A DNA stretch of 12,695 bases from Candidatus Segatella violae (GTDB lineage Bacteria > Bacteroidota > Bacteroidia > Bacteroidales > Bacteroidaceae), in contig DJSH01000028.1 in assembly GCA_002440225.1 (NCBI GenBank), positions 1-12,695 of the forward strand. Direction: 5' to 3'. Below are positions 1-6,343 of this stretch, piece by piece. The notes beneath the pieces are model-generated. The model was given only the letters and a program-made list of their open reading frames with translations. It searched no databases and was not told the origin of the DNA. How positions within the stretch are numbered: position 1 is the stretch's first letter; each line of letters opens with the position of its first letter. Both the position numbers and the translations under genes were made by a program.

Positions 1-13
1 TTATCTTAAGGAT

Positions 14-547
14 TTAGAGGGTGTTCCTAACCATCTTAGTATTTTGTAACCAAAATTTCGGTAGGCTGCTCATTTTTTTTATTCTGCGGATTTTAGGGAT
101 AGAAAGACGATAACCGCCATACAAATCACAAGGGAAAGTGATGATATAGTAATCTTGTCCTGGGGTTAGCGTAGAACCTTCGGGAGCAGAGAAAGTGATG
201 ATAGTTTGCTTATCGCCGTCAAGGTTGCCTGCAATCTGGTTGTTATCCACACTTTCCAGCTCAATCTTTGTAATTCCCGACATCTGGAAATTGAGCTTGA
301 TACCTCCCAATCCCTTAGCAACAACCTCATCGAGCGATACGAAGGTACTTGGAGATTGCTCCGCAGGAACCGTCACCTCGTCTTCTTTCGGATTCGCAGG
401 AGTTTCCTCAGGATTAGGATCGTCATTCCCGAAATCATTGCTATCGGAAGAACAAGCCGAGAAGAGTACAAGCATCAAAATAAGTGATGCCATCATGATT
501 TTCTTCAAATTGATAATTGTATTCATAATCATTTTTTTTAATTCCAT
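14..547 (-). CDS. Putative lipoprotein with altered C-terminus
   Basis: The reading frame gives up to 177 residues. Three in-frame Met codons are possible starts (547, 532, 526); the one at 526 leaves a compact signal peptide and is preferred. A hydrophobic stretch ends in a lipobox, LFSAC, followed by a Ser/Asp/Asn/Pro/Glu-rich spacer, so the protein is probably lipidated at that Cys and exported to the outer membrane or cell surface. The folded part, after about residue 65, has a beta-rich pattern, and 'DLYGGYRLSI' near the end resembles fimbrillin-type Bacteroidales lipoproteins. After that motif the composition changes abruptly to a basic tail of about 28 residues ending in a stop at 14-16. 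The C-terminal third of such proteins appears to be missing, so an insertion or frameshift near positions 90-115 is likely. The gene stands alone and is divergent from the operon that begins at 801. No function can be assigned. Confidence 0.6.
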   Translation of the reverse strand: MELKKMIMNTIINLKKIMMASLILMLVLFSACSSDSNDFGNDDPNPEETPANPKEDEVTVPAEQSPSTFVSLDEVVAKGLGGIKLNFQMSGITKIELESVDNNQIAGNLDGDKQTIITFSAPEGSTLTPGQDYYIITFPCDLYGGYRLSIPKIRRIKKMSSLPKFWLQNTKMVRNTL

Positions 548-800
548 TTACTTATACAACCCATCGAATCATCAAAAGTAAAAAAAAGCCTGCCCATATT
601 TTTTCAACTTTTTTTTCCACAAAGATTATTTTCAAAAAAAACATCTTCTTCGTTTTTACTTTTCCCTACTCTTTGGGTCATATAGTCGTAACGTCACTGA
701 AAACTGAGCTCAGACAACGTGACAGAAGAAGTTATTATGCAGCAATGCAACATATAACAAGAAAGAACGTATTAAATAATAATAAATAGGAGAAAAAGTT
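548..800. other. Intergenic region with a palindromic candidate operator
   Basis: This is the divergent spacer between the lipoprotein and the operon starting at 801. It is very A/T-rich up to about 660. An inverted repeat, GTCAC (693-697) with GTGAC (719-723), flanks the perfect palindrome CTGAGCTCAG (704-713), which could be an operator or the base of a hairpin. 'TACTCTTTG' at about 667-675 resembles the Bacteroidota -7 box TAnnTTTG but has one base too many. AGGAG at 788-792 lies 8 bases before the ATG at 801 and is an unusually good Shine-Dalgarno match for this phylum. No gene is seen here. Confidence 0.35.
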
Positions 801-1178
801 ATGAAGACGATAAAATTCATCAAGCAAGGGATGGTCATCGCCATGATGGCTTTGGTTAGCACAACCGCTACCGCACAATATAGACACTATGGTCATTTCC
901 ATCATTATGGACTTTACCACAGACCTGTCATCGCCACAGTAGTGACTCGTCCTGCTGTAACGACCCATATCAGCAATCGACTGAGCAAGAAAGATCGCTT
1001 GGAGATGGCATTGGCTTACTTGCACAACAACAAGACACTCTCCATCTCGAAGTATAGCAAGATGACGGGATTGAATAGTAACATGGCGGAAGTAGAACTC
1101 GATGCTTTCGTGGCAAACAAGAAAAATCCTATCAGAGTCATGTTCAACGGCAAGAAAAAACTTTATGTTCTTGCTTAA
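801..1178 (+). CDS. Small secreted His-rich protein with a winged-helix-like tail
   Basis: A 125-residue protein. It has an N-terminal signal peptide of about 25 residues (basic start, hydrophobic core, probable cleavage after TATA-Q). A His/Tyr-rich stretch follows at residues 27-41 (HYGHFHHYGLYH), which could bind metal ions. The C-terminal 65 residues, from LSKKDRLEMA onward, look helical, with a final two-strand hairpin that includes NGKKKLYVLA. The pattern is like a small winged-helix or stirrup fold, which would be odd for an exported protein. I do not recognise the family. The gene is 12 bases upstream of the ECF sigma factor gene and almost certainly shares its transcript, so it may be part of the signal-sensing side of that system or one of its targets. 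The start at 801 is supported by AGGAG at 788-792. Confidence 0.7.
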   Translation: MKTIKFIKQGMVIAMMALVSTTATAQYRHYGHFHHYGLYHRPVIATVVTRPAVTTHISNRLSKKDRLEMALAYLHNNKTLSISKYSKMTGLNSNMAEVELDAFVANKKNPIRVMFNGKKKLYVLA

Positions 1179-1190
1179 AAGTTACGTCAG

Positions 1191-1730
1191 ATGACAATAG
1201 ATGACAAGACAATCATTCAAGCGATTCGGGAGAAATCCGAAGCGGGCTTTCGACTCTTGATGCAGAAATACAAGCAACCGATATACTGGCATATCCGCCG
1301 ACTGGTAGTTGCTCACGACGACGCACTAGATGCCACACAGGAAGCCTTCATCCGAGTCTTCAAGTCCTTCGACAAATTCAAGGACGAGAATTCCTTCCGT
1401 GGTTGGATTTTCCGAATAGCGACCAACGAGGCACTTCGACTGATAGAATCTCGTAGGCAAGAGAATGTTTCACTAGAGGCTGACAACAATGGAGCCAACC
1501 GCATCATGGCAGAAAACTACGTGGATTACACCGATGTGGAGGCCGTGAAACTGCAAAAGGCCATCCAATCCCTGCCACCCAAGCAGCAAGCTGCATTCAA
1601 CCTCCGTTATTACAACGAACTCAGTTATGAAGAGATAGCGGAAGCCACTGGTTCCACAGCATCTTCCATTAAGATGAGTTACCACATTGCCAAGGAGAAG
1701 ATTATCAAGTACATGAACTCGAATGACTAA
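1191..1730 (+). CDS. ECF-type RNA polymerase sigma factor
   Basis: At 179 residues this is the normal length for a group 4 (ECF, RpoE-like) sigma factor. Region 2 covers about residues 10-90: the core-binding motif DATQEAFIRVF is at 47-57 and the promoter-melting/-10 recognition helix, with FRGWIFRIATNEA, is at 69-82. Region 4 covers about 124-175, with SLPPKQQAAFNLRY and the helix-turn-helix YEEIAEATGSTASSIKM. These proteins direct RNA polymerase to stress or envelope promoters. In Bacteroidota they usually sit beside a membrane anti-sigma factor, which fits the next gene. The ATG at 1191 follows the previous stop by 12 bases, so the gene is probably cotranscribed with the secreted protein. 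Family is certain; regulon unknown. Confidence 0.95.
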   Translation: MTIDDKTIIQAIREKSEAGFRLLMQKYKQPIYWHIRRLVVAHDDALDATQEAFIRVFKSFDKFKDENSFRGWIFRIATNEALRLIESRRQENVSLEADNNGANRIMAENYVDYTDVEAVKLQKAIQSLPPKQQAAFNLRYYNELSYEEIAEATGSTASSIKMSYHIAKEKIIKYMNSND

Positions 1731-1781
1731 GAAGATAGCCATTACGATTTCAGATTTCAAACGATTTAAAAGATTAAAAAC

Positions 1782-2129
1782 ATGAACAACGAATTTGATT
1801 TCGATAAAATCGGCAAACGAATGCCTTACGATACCCCTGATGGATTCTTCGACAAGCTCGAAGATGACATTTGGAACAAGGTCAAGGACGATTATCTAGA
1901 AAAAGAAAACAACGAGAAGCCTCGTAAGCCTGCCAAGTTACGCCTCCTCATCCGAAGCGTCATCGCCGTTGCCGCCGCAGTAGCCATTGGATTCATCATC
2001 AACTTAAGCTTCTTCAAGCCAAGTCCTACAACCCTCAACGACGTAGATCAAGCCTTCAGCCAGCTCACCACAGCCGACCAGACTTACTTGATGAGCGTCT
2101 ATCAAGATGATGTCTTTATCAATGAATAA
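1782..2129 (+). CDS. Single-pass membrane protein, putative anti-sigma/regulatory partner
   Basis: A 115-residue protein. It has an acidic N-terminal cytoplasmic segment of about 45 residues with the motif MPYDTPDGFFDKLEDDI, a basic stop-transfer-like stretch (about 47-58), one transmembrane helix at about 57-77, and a short periplasmic tail rich in polar residues. The 'P-(Y/F)-x-(T/V)-P-x-G-(F/Y)-F' pattern near the N-terminus is common in short membrane proteins encoded after ECF sigma genes in Bacteroidales. Position 51 bases after the sigma gene and the inside-out topology make it a plausible anti-sigma factor or minimal regulator. No zinc-binding anti-sigma (ZAS) motif is visible, so the role rests on context. 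Another possibility is a small membrane protein of the same envelope response without sigma binding. Confidence 0.7.
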   Translation: MNNEFDFDKIGKRMPYDTPDGFFDKLEDDIWNKVKDDYLEKENNEKPRKPAKLRLLIRSVIAVAAAVAIGFIINLSFFKPSPTTLNDVDQAFSQLTTADQTYLMSVYQDDVFINE

Positions 2130-2171
2130 GAGATTATAAACAAAAAGGTTGAATTTCAAAAACTTTCAGTT

Positions 2172-2666
2172 ATGAAACATATCATTAGAACTTTCGTTAT
2201 CGCAATCATGATGATTGCATCTTGTGCCACTGCATTCGCAGAGCACTACACTGACTTTCAGCGTCCCAACCAGAAACAGCGCATCTCACGTGAGCAACTT
2301 GCCGAGGTTCAGGCCAAGCACATCGCCCAAGAATTGGCTTTCAGCGATGCCGTCACCGAGAAGTTTATCAAGACCTACTGCAACTATCAGAAGGAAATCT
2401 GGGCATTGGGACCTCGCATCAAGCCTAACAAGCAAGGCATGAGCGAGCAGGAGAACGAGGAGCAAATCAAGCAACGCTTTGCCAGAAGCGAGAAGATTCT
2501 CAATATTCGTCAGAAATACTACAAGGAATATTCCAAGTTCCTCACCCAAACCCAGATAGAGAAAGTTTATGAGCAAGAAAGAAAGATGATGAAGCGCCTT
2601 GCCCAAAGAGGTCAAGGACAACGTGGAAAAGGTCAGCGCAGACCTGCGCCTCGCAACGCAAACTAA
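2172..2666 (+). CDS. Exported Spy/CpxP-like protein
   Basis: A 164-residue exported protein. The signal peptide spans about residues 1-23 with a likely cleavage site AFA-E; IASC at 15-18 also fits a lipobox, so lipidation at Cys18 cannot be excluded. The mature part is almost wholly helical and highly charged, with RQKYYKEYSKFLTQTQIEKV at about 117-136. This pattern is seen in the short periplasmic Spy/CpxP-like (LTxxQ-type) proteins that Bacteroidales encode behind ECF sigma genes, and LTQTQ matches the LTxxQ motif. The last 20 or so residues are a Gly/Gln/Arg/Pro-rich, strongly basic tail. The likely job is chaperone-like or regulatory work in the periplasm as the output or brake of the sigma system. 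It is the last gene of the operon and is followed by the hairpin at 2730-2778. Confidence 0.75.
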   Translation: MKHIIRTFVIAIMMIASCATAFAEHYTDFQRPNQKQRISREQLAEVQAKHIAQELAFSDAVTEKFIKTYCNYQKEIWALGPRIKPNKQGMSEQENEEQIKQRFARSEKILNIRQKYYKEYSKFLTQTQIEKVYEQERKMMKRLAQRGQGQRGKGQRRPAPRNAN

Positions 2667-2729
2667 CAATTAGCCATGCAGTAAGACTTTTTTCATACAG
2701 TAAAACTAACTCTTTACATACATCAAAAA

Positions 2730-2778
2730 GACTCGTTCTTGAATCAGCATCACTTCGATGCAGATTCAAGGACGAGTC
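2730..2778 (+). terminator. Long hairpin terminator of the sigma-factor operon
   Basis: The 16-base arm at 2730-2745 pairs with 2763-2778 with a single T-G wobble. After an A-A mismatch the stem continues as GCATC (2747-2751) with GATGC (2757-2761) around the loop ACTTC. The stem is thus about 21 pairs. AAAAA precedes it and CTTTATTT follows, so it could stop transcription in both directions. It lies 64 bases after the Spy-like gene. Confidence 0.85.
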
Positions 2779-2834
2779 GCTTTATTTCCACAACAAAGCA
2801 AAAAAATCCCTATTATTTTTCGAAGCCAACTTAA

Positions 2835-2906
2835 TTTTTCTCCACATTTTTCTTATAATATATATAAGGTGGAGAAAAAGTAGGCGGCAACAAGCCCTTT
2901 TCTCAC
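2835..2906. promoter_or_regulatory. Inverted repeat, candidate operator of the sigma/macro operon
   Basis: TTTTTCTCCAC (2835-2845) and GTGGAGAAAAA (2869-2879) form a perfect 11-bp inverted repeat. Nested within it, CTTATA (2852-2857) pairs with TATAAG (2863-2868). A third, partial copy in the direct orientation, TTTTCTCAC, lies at 2898-2906 just before the -7 box at 2917. The whole array is upstream of the predicted start of transcription, so it is better explained as a protein-binding site (an operator or activator site) than as an RNA structure, though the nested stem could also fold in DNA or RNA. Binding protein unknown; autoregulation by the fusion protein encoded just downstream is possible. 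Confidence 0.45.
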
Positions 2907-2916
2907 AGAAAAAGAT

Positions 2917-2924
2917 TATATTTG
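2917..2924 (+). promoter_or_regulatory. Bacteroidota -7 box of the sigma/macro operon
   Basis: TATATTTG matches the Bacteroidota TAnnTTTG consensus. No good TTTG box is visible about 20 bases upstream, which fits a promoter needing an activator. Transcription from here would start near 2931. This rules out the TTG at 2922 as a start codon and favours the ATG at 2961, leaving a leader of about 30 bases. Confidence 0.6.
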
Positions 2925-2960
2925 CAGAAGTTTTTTATCAATATCATAATATTGAAGAAT

Positions 2961-4076
2961 ATGAAGAAAGAAAAGGAATCATCAGAGGAGATGAAGACAT
3001 CGAAGAAAGCAAACACCAAGAAGAAGCAGGAACTATCAGCCTTATCAGACGATGAGATTCTGCAAGGCTTCAAGGATTGCGACTCAAAAATCGTGAGGGA
3101 GTATTTCTACGGATACTGCCGTGTGGCTTATTGCATCTACGATAAGCGATACGACCTACGCTACAAGCCAGGCATGGACTTCTTCTCTTTGGTCCATGAA
3201 TACTTCCTTTATCTCAGCACCCATCGCTTCAAGCCATTGGAGGACAGGAAGCCCAATATGTCTTTGAAGACTTGGATGGTGAATGGTTTCCGCTTTCTGC
3301 TCTTGGATAAGTTGAAGGAAGTGGTGAAGGAGCATCGCTTCGAGAGTTTCGAGGCGAAACAGGAAAACAAGAAGATGCAGTTCGACGTGACCGACAGCCA
3401 GTTTGAGCAAGAGCTTTATCACACGATAGAGGACATCAGCAACCATTTTTATGGCAGGGACAGCAAGAATGCCATCATCCTCAAGATGCTCTACATCGAG
3501 GGATTCAAAGGCAAGGATATCGCCCAGCAGTTGGGCATGACAGCCTCAGCCGTCACTCAGCGATGCCAGAAGATGATGCATGATGTGGTGATTCCGTATT
3601 TCAAGAGATACTTCAACTCTTCAGATTACATGAGCTATGTGTCTGTTTGCAAAGAACAGGGTCCGCAGTTTGCTTTAAACAAAGAAATGAAGCCTGGAAG
3701 GATTACTCCTCGATGGATAGAGCATCTGAAGGAGAACGAGACATTTGTATTTGGCAGCAACTTGGCTGGCATGCATGGCGGAGGTGCCGCTCGCACTGCC
3801 CGATTGCACTTCGGTGCCATCATGGGAAAAGGCGTTGGCTTGCAAGGTCAGAGTTATGCCATCCCTACGATGCAAGGCGGAGTCGACACCATCCGTCCAT
3901 ACGTGGATGATTTCATCGCCTACGCCAAGACTCATCCTAGTCAGCATTTCCTCGTCACCCCAATCGGTTGTGGTATCGCCGGCTTCGACCCCGAGGACAT
4001 CGCCCCGCTGTTTGAGGAGGCAAAGGAGATCAAGAACATCAGCCTGCCAGAGAGTTTTTGGGAGGTGATAGAGTAA
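2961..4076 (+). CDS. Sigma-70-like protein fused to a macro-like (A1S_2505-type) domain
   Basis: The protein has 371 residues from the ATG at 2961; an in-frame TTG at 2922 falls inside the promoter box. After a Lys-rich leader (1-23), residues of about 30-127 resemble sigma region 2, with the pattern FFSLVHEYFLYLS...SLKTWMVNGFRFLLLDKLKE. Residues of about 165-217 resemble region 4, with the helix-turn-helix GFKGKDIAQQLGMTASAVTQ. Residues of about 245-371 form a separate domain of the phage-associated A1S_2505/macro-like type: FVFGSNLAGMHGGGAA (262-277), GLQGQSYAIPT, and TPIGCGIAGFDPEDIAPLF at about 333-351. The glycine-rich loops are those that would hold ADP-ribose or a related nucleotide in macro domains. 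I infer a transcription factor or alternative sigma controlled by a nucleotide ligand. It is the first gene of an operon whose third gene removes ADP-ribose. The sigma part is divergent, so RNA polymerase binding is not proven. Confidence 0.8.
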   Translation: MKKEKESSEEMKTSKKANTKKKQELSALSDDEILQGFKDCDSKIVREYFYGYCRVAYCIYDKRYDLRYKPGMDFFSLVHEYFLYLSTHRFKPLEDRKPNMSLKTWMVNGFRFLLLDKLKEVVKEHRFESFEAKQENKKMQFDVTDSQFEQELYHTIEDISNHFYGRDSKNAIILKMLYIEGFKGKDIAQQLGMTASAVTQRCQKMMHDVVIPYFKRYFNSSDYMSYVSVCKEQGPQFALNKEMKPGRITPRWIEHLKENETFVFGSNLAGMHGGGAARTARLHFGAIMGKGVGLQGQSYAIPTMQGGVDTIRPYVDDFIAYAKTHPSQHFLVTPIGCGIAGFDPEDIAPLFEEAKEIKNISLPESFWEVIE

Positions 4077-4107
4077 GCAATAGTTTAACATCATTACAAA
4101 TTGAATT

Positions 4108-5268
4108 ATGGGAGTAGATATTTCACACATCATAAAAACAGATTTTCGTAATACAGAAGATCGTGTAGCATCGTGGAAGTTTGTTATGCAAACCGCCAAT
4201 ATGCTTGAAAAAGCACTGGATATAAAAGCAGACGAGGAAGATTGGGAATTTTGCGAAGAGGAAATGAGATTTAGACTTCCAGAATGGGATTGGGAATTTT
4301 CCTTGCGCAAAGGGTTTTGGATTATAGAATCCTTTGACCATTATTGCCAAATTGTCATGCATAGAGGTCGCTACTTTTGGCTACGAGATTACGTATATAA
4401 AATTGCAAAATTGTTAGGACAAGAAGAGGCTTGGTACACACAAGAGTTTTATACATGGAATGGTGGACCAACAGAATACCTTGATTGTTCTTTCGAAGAG
4501 TGGCTGGAGTTTGTCAAGAACAAGAATGAAGGAATTATTCCTGAATTTGACAGCAAGTTGGTTATCGCAGAAGACAATTTCAACAAGTATGAAAAAGTTT
4601 ATCATGATGATTTCAAAGACATCAAAGTATATAGAGCCGAGACGAAAGATAAAAAGCTAGTAGAGCATATTCCAGACAATTATAAACCAACCAAACAAGA
4701 GGTTGAGAAATATTTGTATCGTTGGGATGCTTTAGAGAATTACGTGTATCAAGAAAGAGCCCTTGACAGGTTATTCTTAGTATTGTGTAACAACAATCGA
4801 GACCTATGCGACATTCTGCTAAAATGCTCCACATTGAATGATTTTTACAGTACCAACATCTTCGACATATATTCTGTTGCTTTTCATATTTATCTCATCA
4901 AGGACATAGACAACCGATTAGCAAAAGGAGACTTGTCATTGGTAGAAGAAATCGCTCATATAAAAGTAGGAAAAGACCAAACAGAGCGTAATTTCTATTC
5001 GTTTGCCACAAAATTTTGCAGTCATCACCAGCCTTCCAAGTATGCCATATATGACAATAATGTAGAAAAGGTACTGATATATTTTAAGGACAGGGATAAA
5101 TTCTGTAAATTCGAAAACAAAGATTTGAAGGATTACCCAAAGTTCATATCCATCATTAAGCAATTTATAAAGCACTACAAATTATCAAAATTCACCCTAA
5201 AGGAAATTGATAAATACTTGTGGCAATTGGGAAAAGAATATTTTAATACAAAGAAAAAGGGGAAATAA
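4108..5268 (+). CDS. Unrecognised two-domain protein of the ADP-ribose operon
   Basis: A 386-residue soluble protein with no signal peptide or membrane segment. It seems to have two parts. The N-terminal part (about 1-140) is rich in Trp/Tyr/Phe, with GFWIIESFDHYCQIVMHRGR at 69-88 and EEAWYTQEFYTWNGGP at 106-121. The C-terminal part (about 195-380) is helical, with FYSFATKFCSHHQPSKYAIY at 296-315 and LKEIDKYLWQLGKEYF near the end. I have the impression that both parts recur in Bacteroidales proteins of unknown function; the second has the look of a helical, possibly nucleic-acid-binding domain, but no catalytic motif can be named. The gene is clearly A/T-richer than both neighbours, a sign of separate acquisition. 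It starts 31 bases after the sigma/macro gene and ends 2 bases before the glycohydrolase ATG, so all three are cotranscribed. Confidence 0.75.
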   Translation: MGVDISHIIKTDFRNTEDRVASWKFVMQTANMLEKALDIKADEEDWEFCEEEMRFRLPEWDWEFSLRKGFWIIESFDHYCQIVMHRGRYFWLRDYVYKIAKLLGQEEAWYTQEFYTWNGGPTEYLDCSFEEWLEFVKNKNEGIIPEFDSKLVIAEDNFNKYEKVYHDDFKDIKVYRAETKDKKLVEHIPDNYKPTKQEVEKYLYRWDALENYVYQERALDRLFLVLCNNNRDLCDILLKCSTLNDFYSTNIFDIYSVAFHIYLIKDIDNRLAKGDLSLVEEIAHIKVGKDQTERNFYSFATKFCSHHQPSKYAIYDNNVEKVLIYFKDRDKFCKFENKDLKDYPKFISIIKQFIKHYKLSKFTLKEIDKYLWQLGKEYFNTKKKGK

Positions 5269-5270
5269 TT

Positions 5271-6065
5271 ATGTTAGGAGCAATTATAGGTGACATTGTT
5301 GGCTCGAAGTATGAGTTCAACAATACATTTGATTATAACTTTGATATGTTCGGCGAAGGATGCGCCTTCACCGACGATTCAATTTGTACGGTAGCTATAG
5401 CCGATGCGATACTGAACAAGCGAAGCTACCAGGAAAGCTTGCACGACTGGTGCCGCCACTATCCCAATCCCAAAGGAGCATACGGCGGAAGATTTGCTGC
5501 ATGGGTTCATTCCGACAATCCCCAGCCATACAACAGCTTCGGCAATGGTTCGGCGATGCGAGTTTCTCCTGTCGCTTGGCTCTTCGACGACTTATCGCAA
5601 GTTTTGGAAGAGGCAGAGAAGTCAGCCCTTCCTACCCACAACCATCCCGAGGGAATCAAGGGAGCGAAAGCCGTGGCTCATGCCATCTGGCACTTCCGCA
5701 AAGCAAAGGAAGAAAAATTACCAAAAGACGAGGCTATGGAAGGATTCAAGAAGATAGCACAAAGCTACTACGAAGATTTCGACACCAGAGATTATCCCAA
5801 AGGAGTATTCGACGAGACCTGCATGGATGCCGTTCCTCTCTCCCTCTGCCTCATCTCCAAGTCGAAGAGTTTCGAGGATGCTATCCGCTTGGCGGTATCC
5901 CATGGCGGCGACAGCGACACCATCGGAGCCATAGTCGGCAGCATCGCCGAGGCACGCTTCGGGATACCACAAGATATGAAGGACAAGGCGATAAGTTATC
6001 TACCAGAAGAAATGAAACAAATATACAAGTTCTTTGCCGAGAAAAACGAAATTATACAGCAATAA
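5271..6065 (+). CDS. ADP-ribosylglycohydrolase family protein (DraG/ARH-like)
   Basis: The protein has 264 residues, the usual length. It shows the full set of family motifs: GAIIGDIVGS at 3-12, the metal-binding TDDS at 34-37, GNGSAMR at 91-97, HNHPEG at 123-128, and SHGGDSDTIGAIVGSIAEA at 210-228, whose Asp residues complete the two-metal (Mg or Mn) site. Such enzymes cleave ADP-ribose from Arg or other residues of proteins, or from nucleic acids or small metabolites. The active site looks complete, so the enzyme should be active. The ATG is 2 bases after the stop of the 386-residue gene, so translation is likely coupled. Its partner may be the ADP-ribosyltransferase whose remnant lies at 6340. 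The exact substrate cannot be told from sequence. Confidence 0.93.
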   Translation: MLGAIIGDIVGSKYEFNNTFDYNFDMFGEGCAFTDDSICTVAIADAILNKRSYQESLHDWCRHYPNPKGAYGGRFAAWVHSDNPQPYNSFGNGSAMRVSPVAWLFDDLSQVLEEAEKSALPTHNHPEGIKGAKAVAHAIWHFRKAKEEKLPKDEAMEGFKKIAQSYYEDFDTRDYPKGVFDETCMDAVPLSLCLISKSKSFEDAIRLAVSHGGDSDTIGAIVGSIAEARFGIPQDMKDKAISYLPEEMKQIYKFFAEKNEIIQQ

Positions 6066-6097
6066 TTTGGTGATGTCGGAGAAAAGTCTTAACTTTG
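6066..6097 (+). promoter_or_regulatory. Bacteroidota promoter of the DUF3791/DUF3990 unit
   Basis: TTTG at 6066-6069 and TAACTTTG at 6090-6097 are separated by 20 bases, a near-ideal match to the Bacteroidota -33/-7 consensus (TTTG, about 19-21 bases, TAnnTTTG). The -33 box begins directly after the glycohydrolase stop codon. Transcription should start near 6104, leaving a leader of about 18 bases before the ATG at 6122. The toxin-like unit can therefore be expressed apart from the upstream operon. Confidence 0.75.
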
Positions 6098-6121
6098 CCG
6101 CATATTAAAAAAGGAAAGAAT

Positions 6122-6343
6122 ATGCAAATACAAGAGTATCAATTAGACTTCATAACATATTGCGTAGGGAATTTAGCCGACAGATTGAAGATGAGCGCAA
6201 GTCAAGTATATAGAATGTTACGCTCATCCAACGTACTGAATGGCTACATCCTCCCTTGTTACGATGTGCTCCATACATTTAGTAAAGAATACATCATGGA
6301 AGATTTAATTGATATGCTAAAAAAGCGAGGAGCATTGACATGA
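6122..6343 (+). CDS. DUF3791 family protein
   Basis: A 73-residue protein from the ATG at 6122, which is preferred over an in-frame upstream start at 6095 that would lie inside the -7 box. The helical pattern with FITYCVGNLADRLKMSASQV, then VLNGYILPCYDVLHT and a final YIMEDLIDML, fits DUF3791. These proteins are encoded next to DUF3990 proteins in Bacteroidota and Firmicutes, where they probably act as the antitoxin or accessory partner. The stop overlaps the next ATG by four bases (ATGA, 6340-6343), so translation of the two is coupled. The gene appears intact although its partner is not. Confidence 0.75.
   Translation: MQIQEYQLDFITYCVGNLADRLKMSASQVYRMLRSSNVLNGYILPCYDVLHTFSKEYIMEDLIDMLKKRGALT

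Noticed and set aside
2922..2960. Earlier TTG start for the sigma/macro fusion
   Set aside because: The TTG is part of the -7 box TATATTTG, so it would lie upstream of the transcript start. The ATG at 2961 is better.
3675..4310. Minus-strand 211-codon frame
   Set aside because: It is antisense to the well-supported macro-like domain and the start of the next gene, with no recognisable protein pattern.
5360..6073. 237-codon plus-strand frame overlapping the glycohydrolase
   Set aside because: A frame-shadow of the glycohydrolase gene with Arg/Ser-rich nonsense composition; all family motifs are in the other frame.
6074..6090. GGAGAAAA motif shared with the operator-like repeat at 2869-2880 as a common regulon site
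   Set aside because: A short purine-rich word that also occurs in ribosome-site context at 789-797. Two matches in A-rich leaders are not enough to claim co-regulation.
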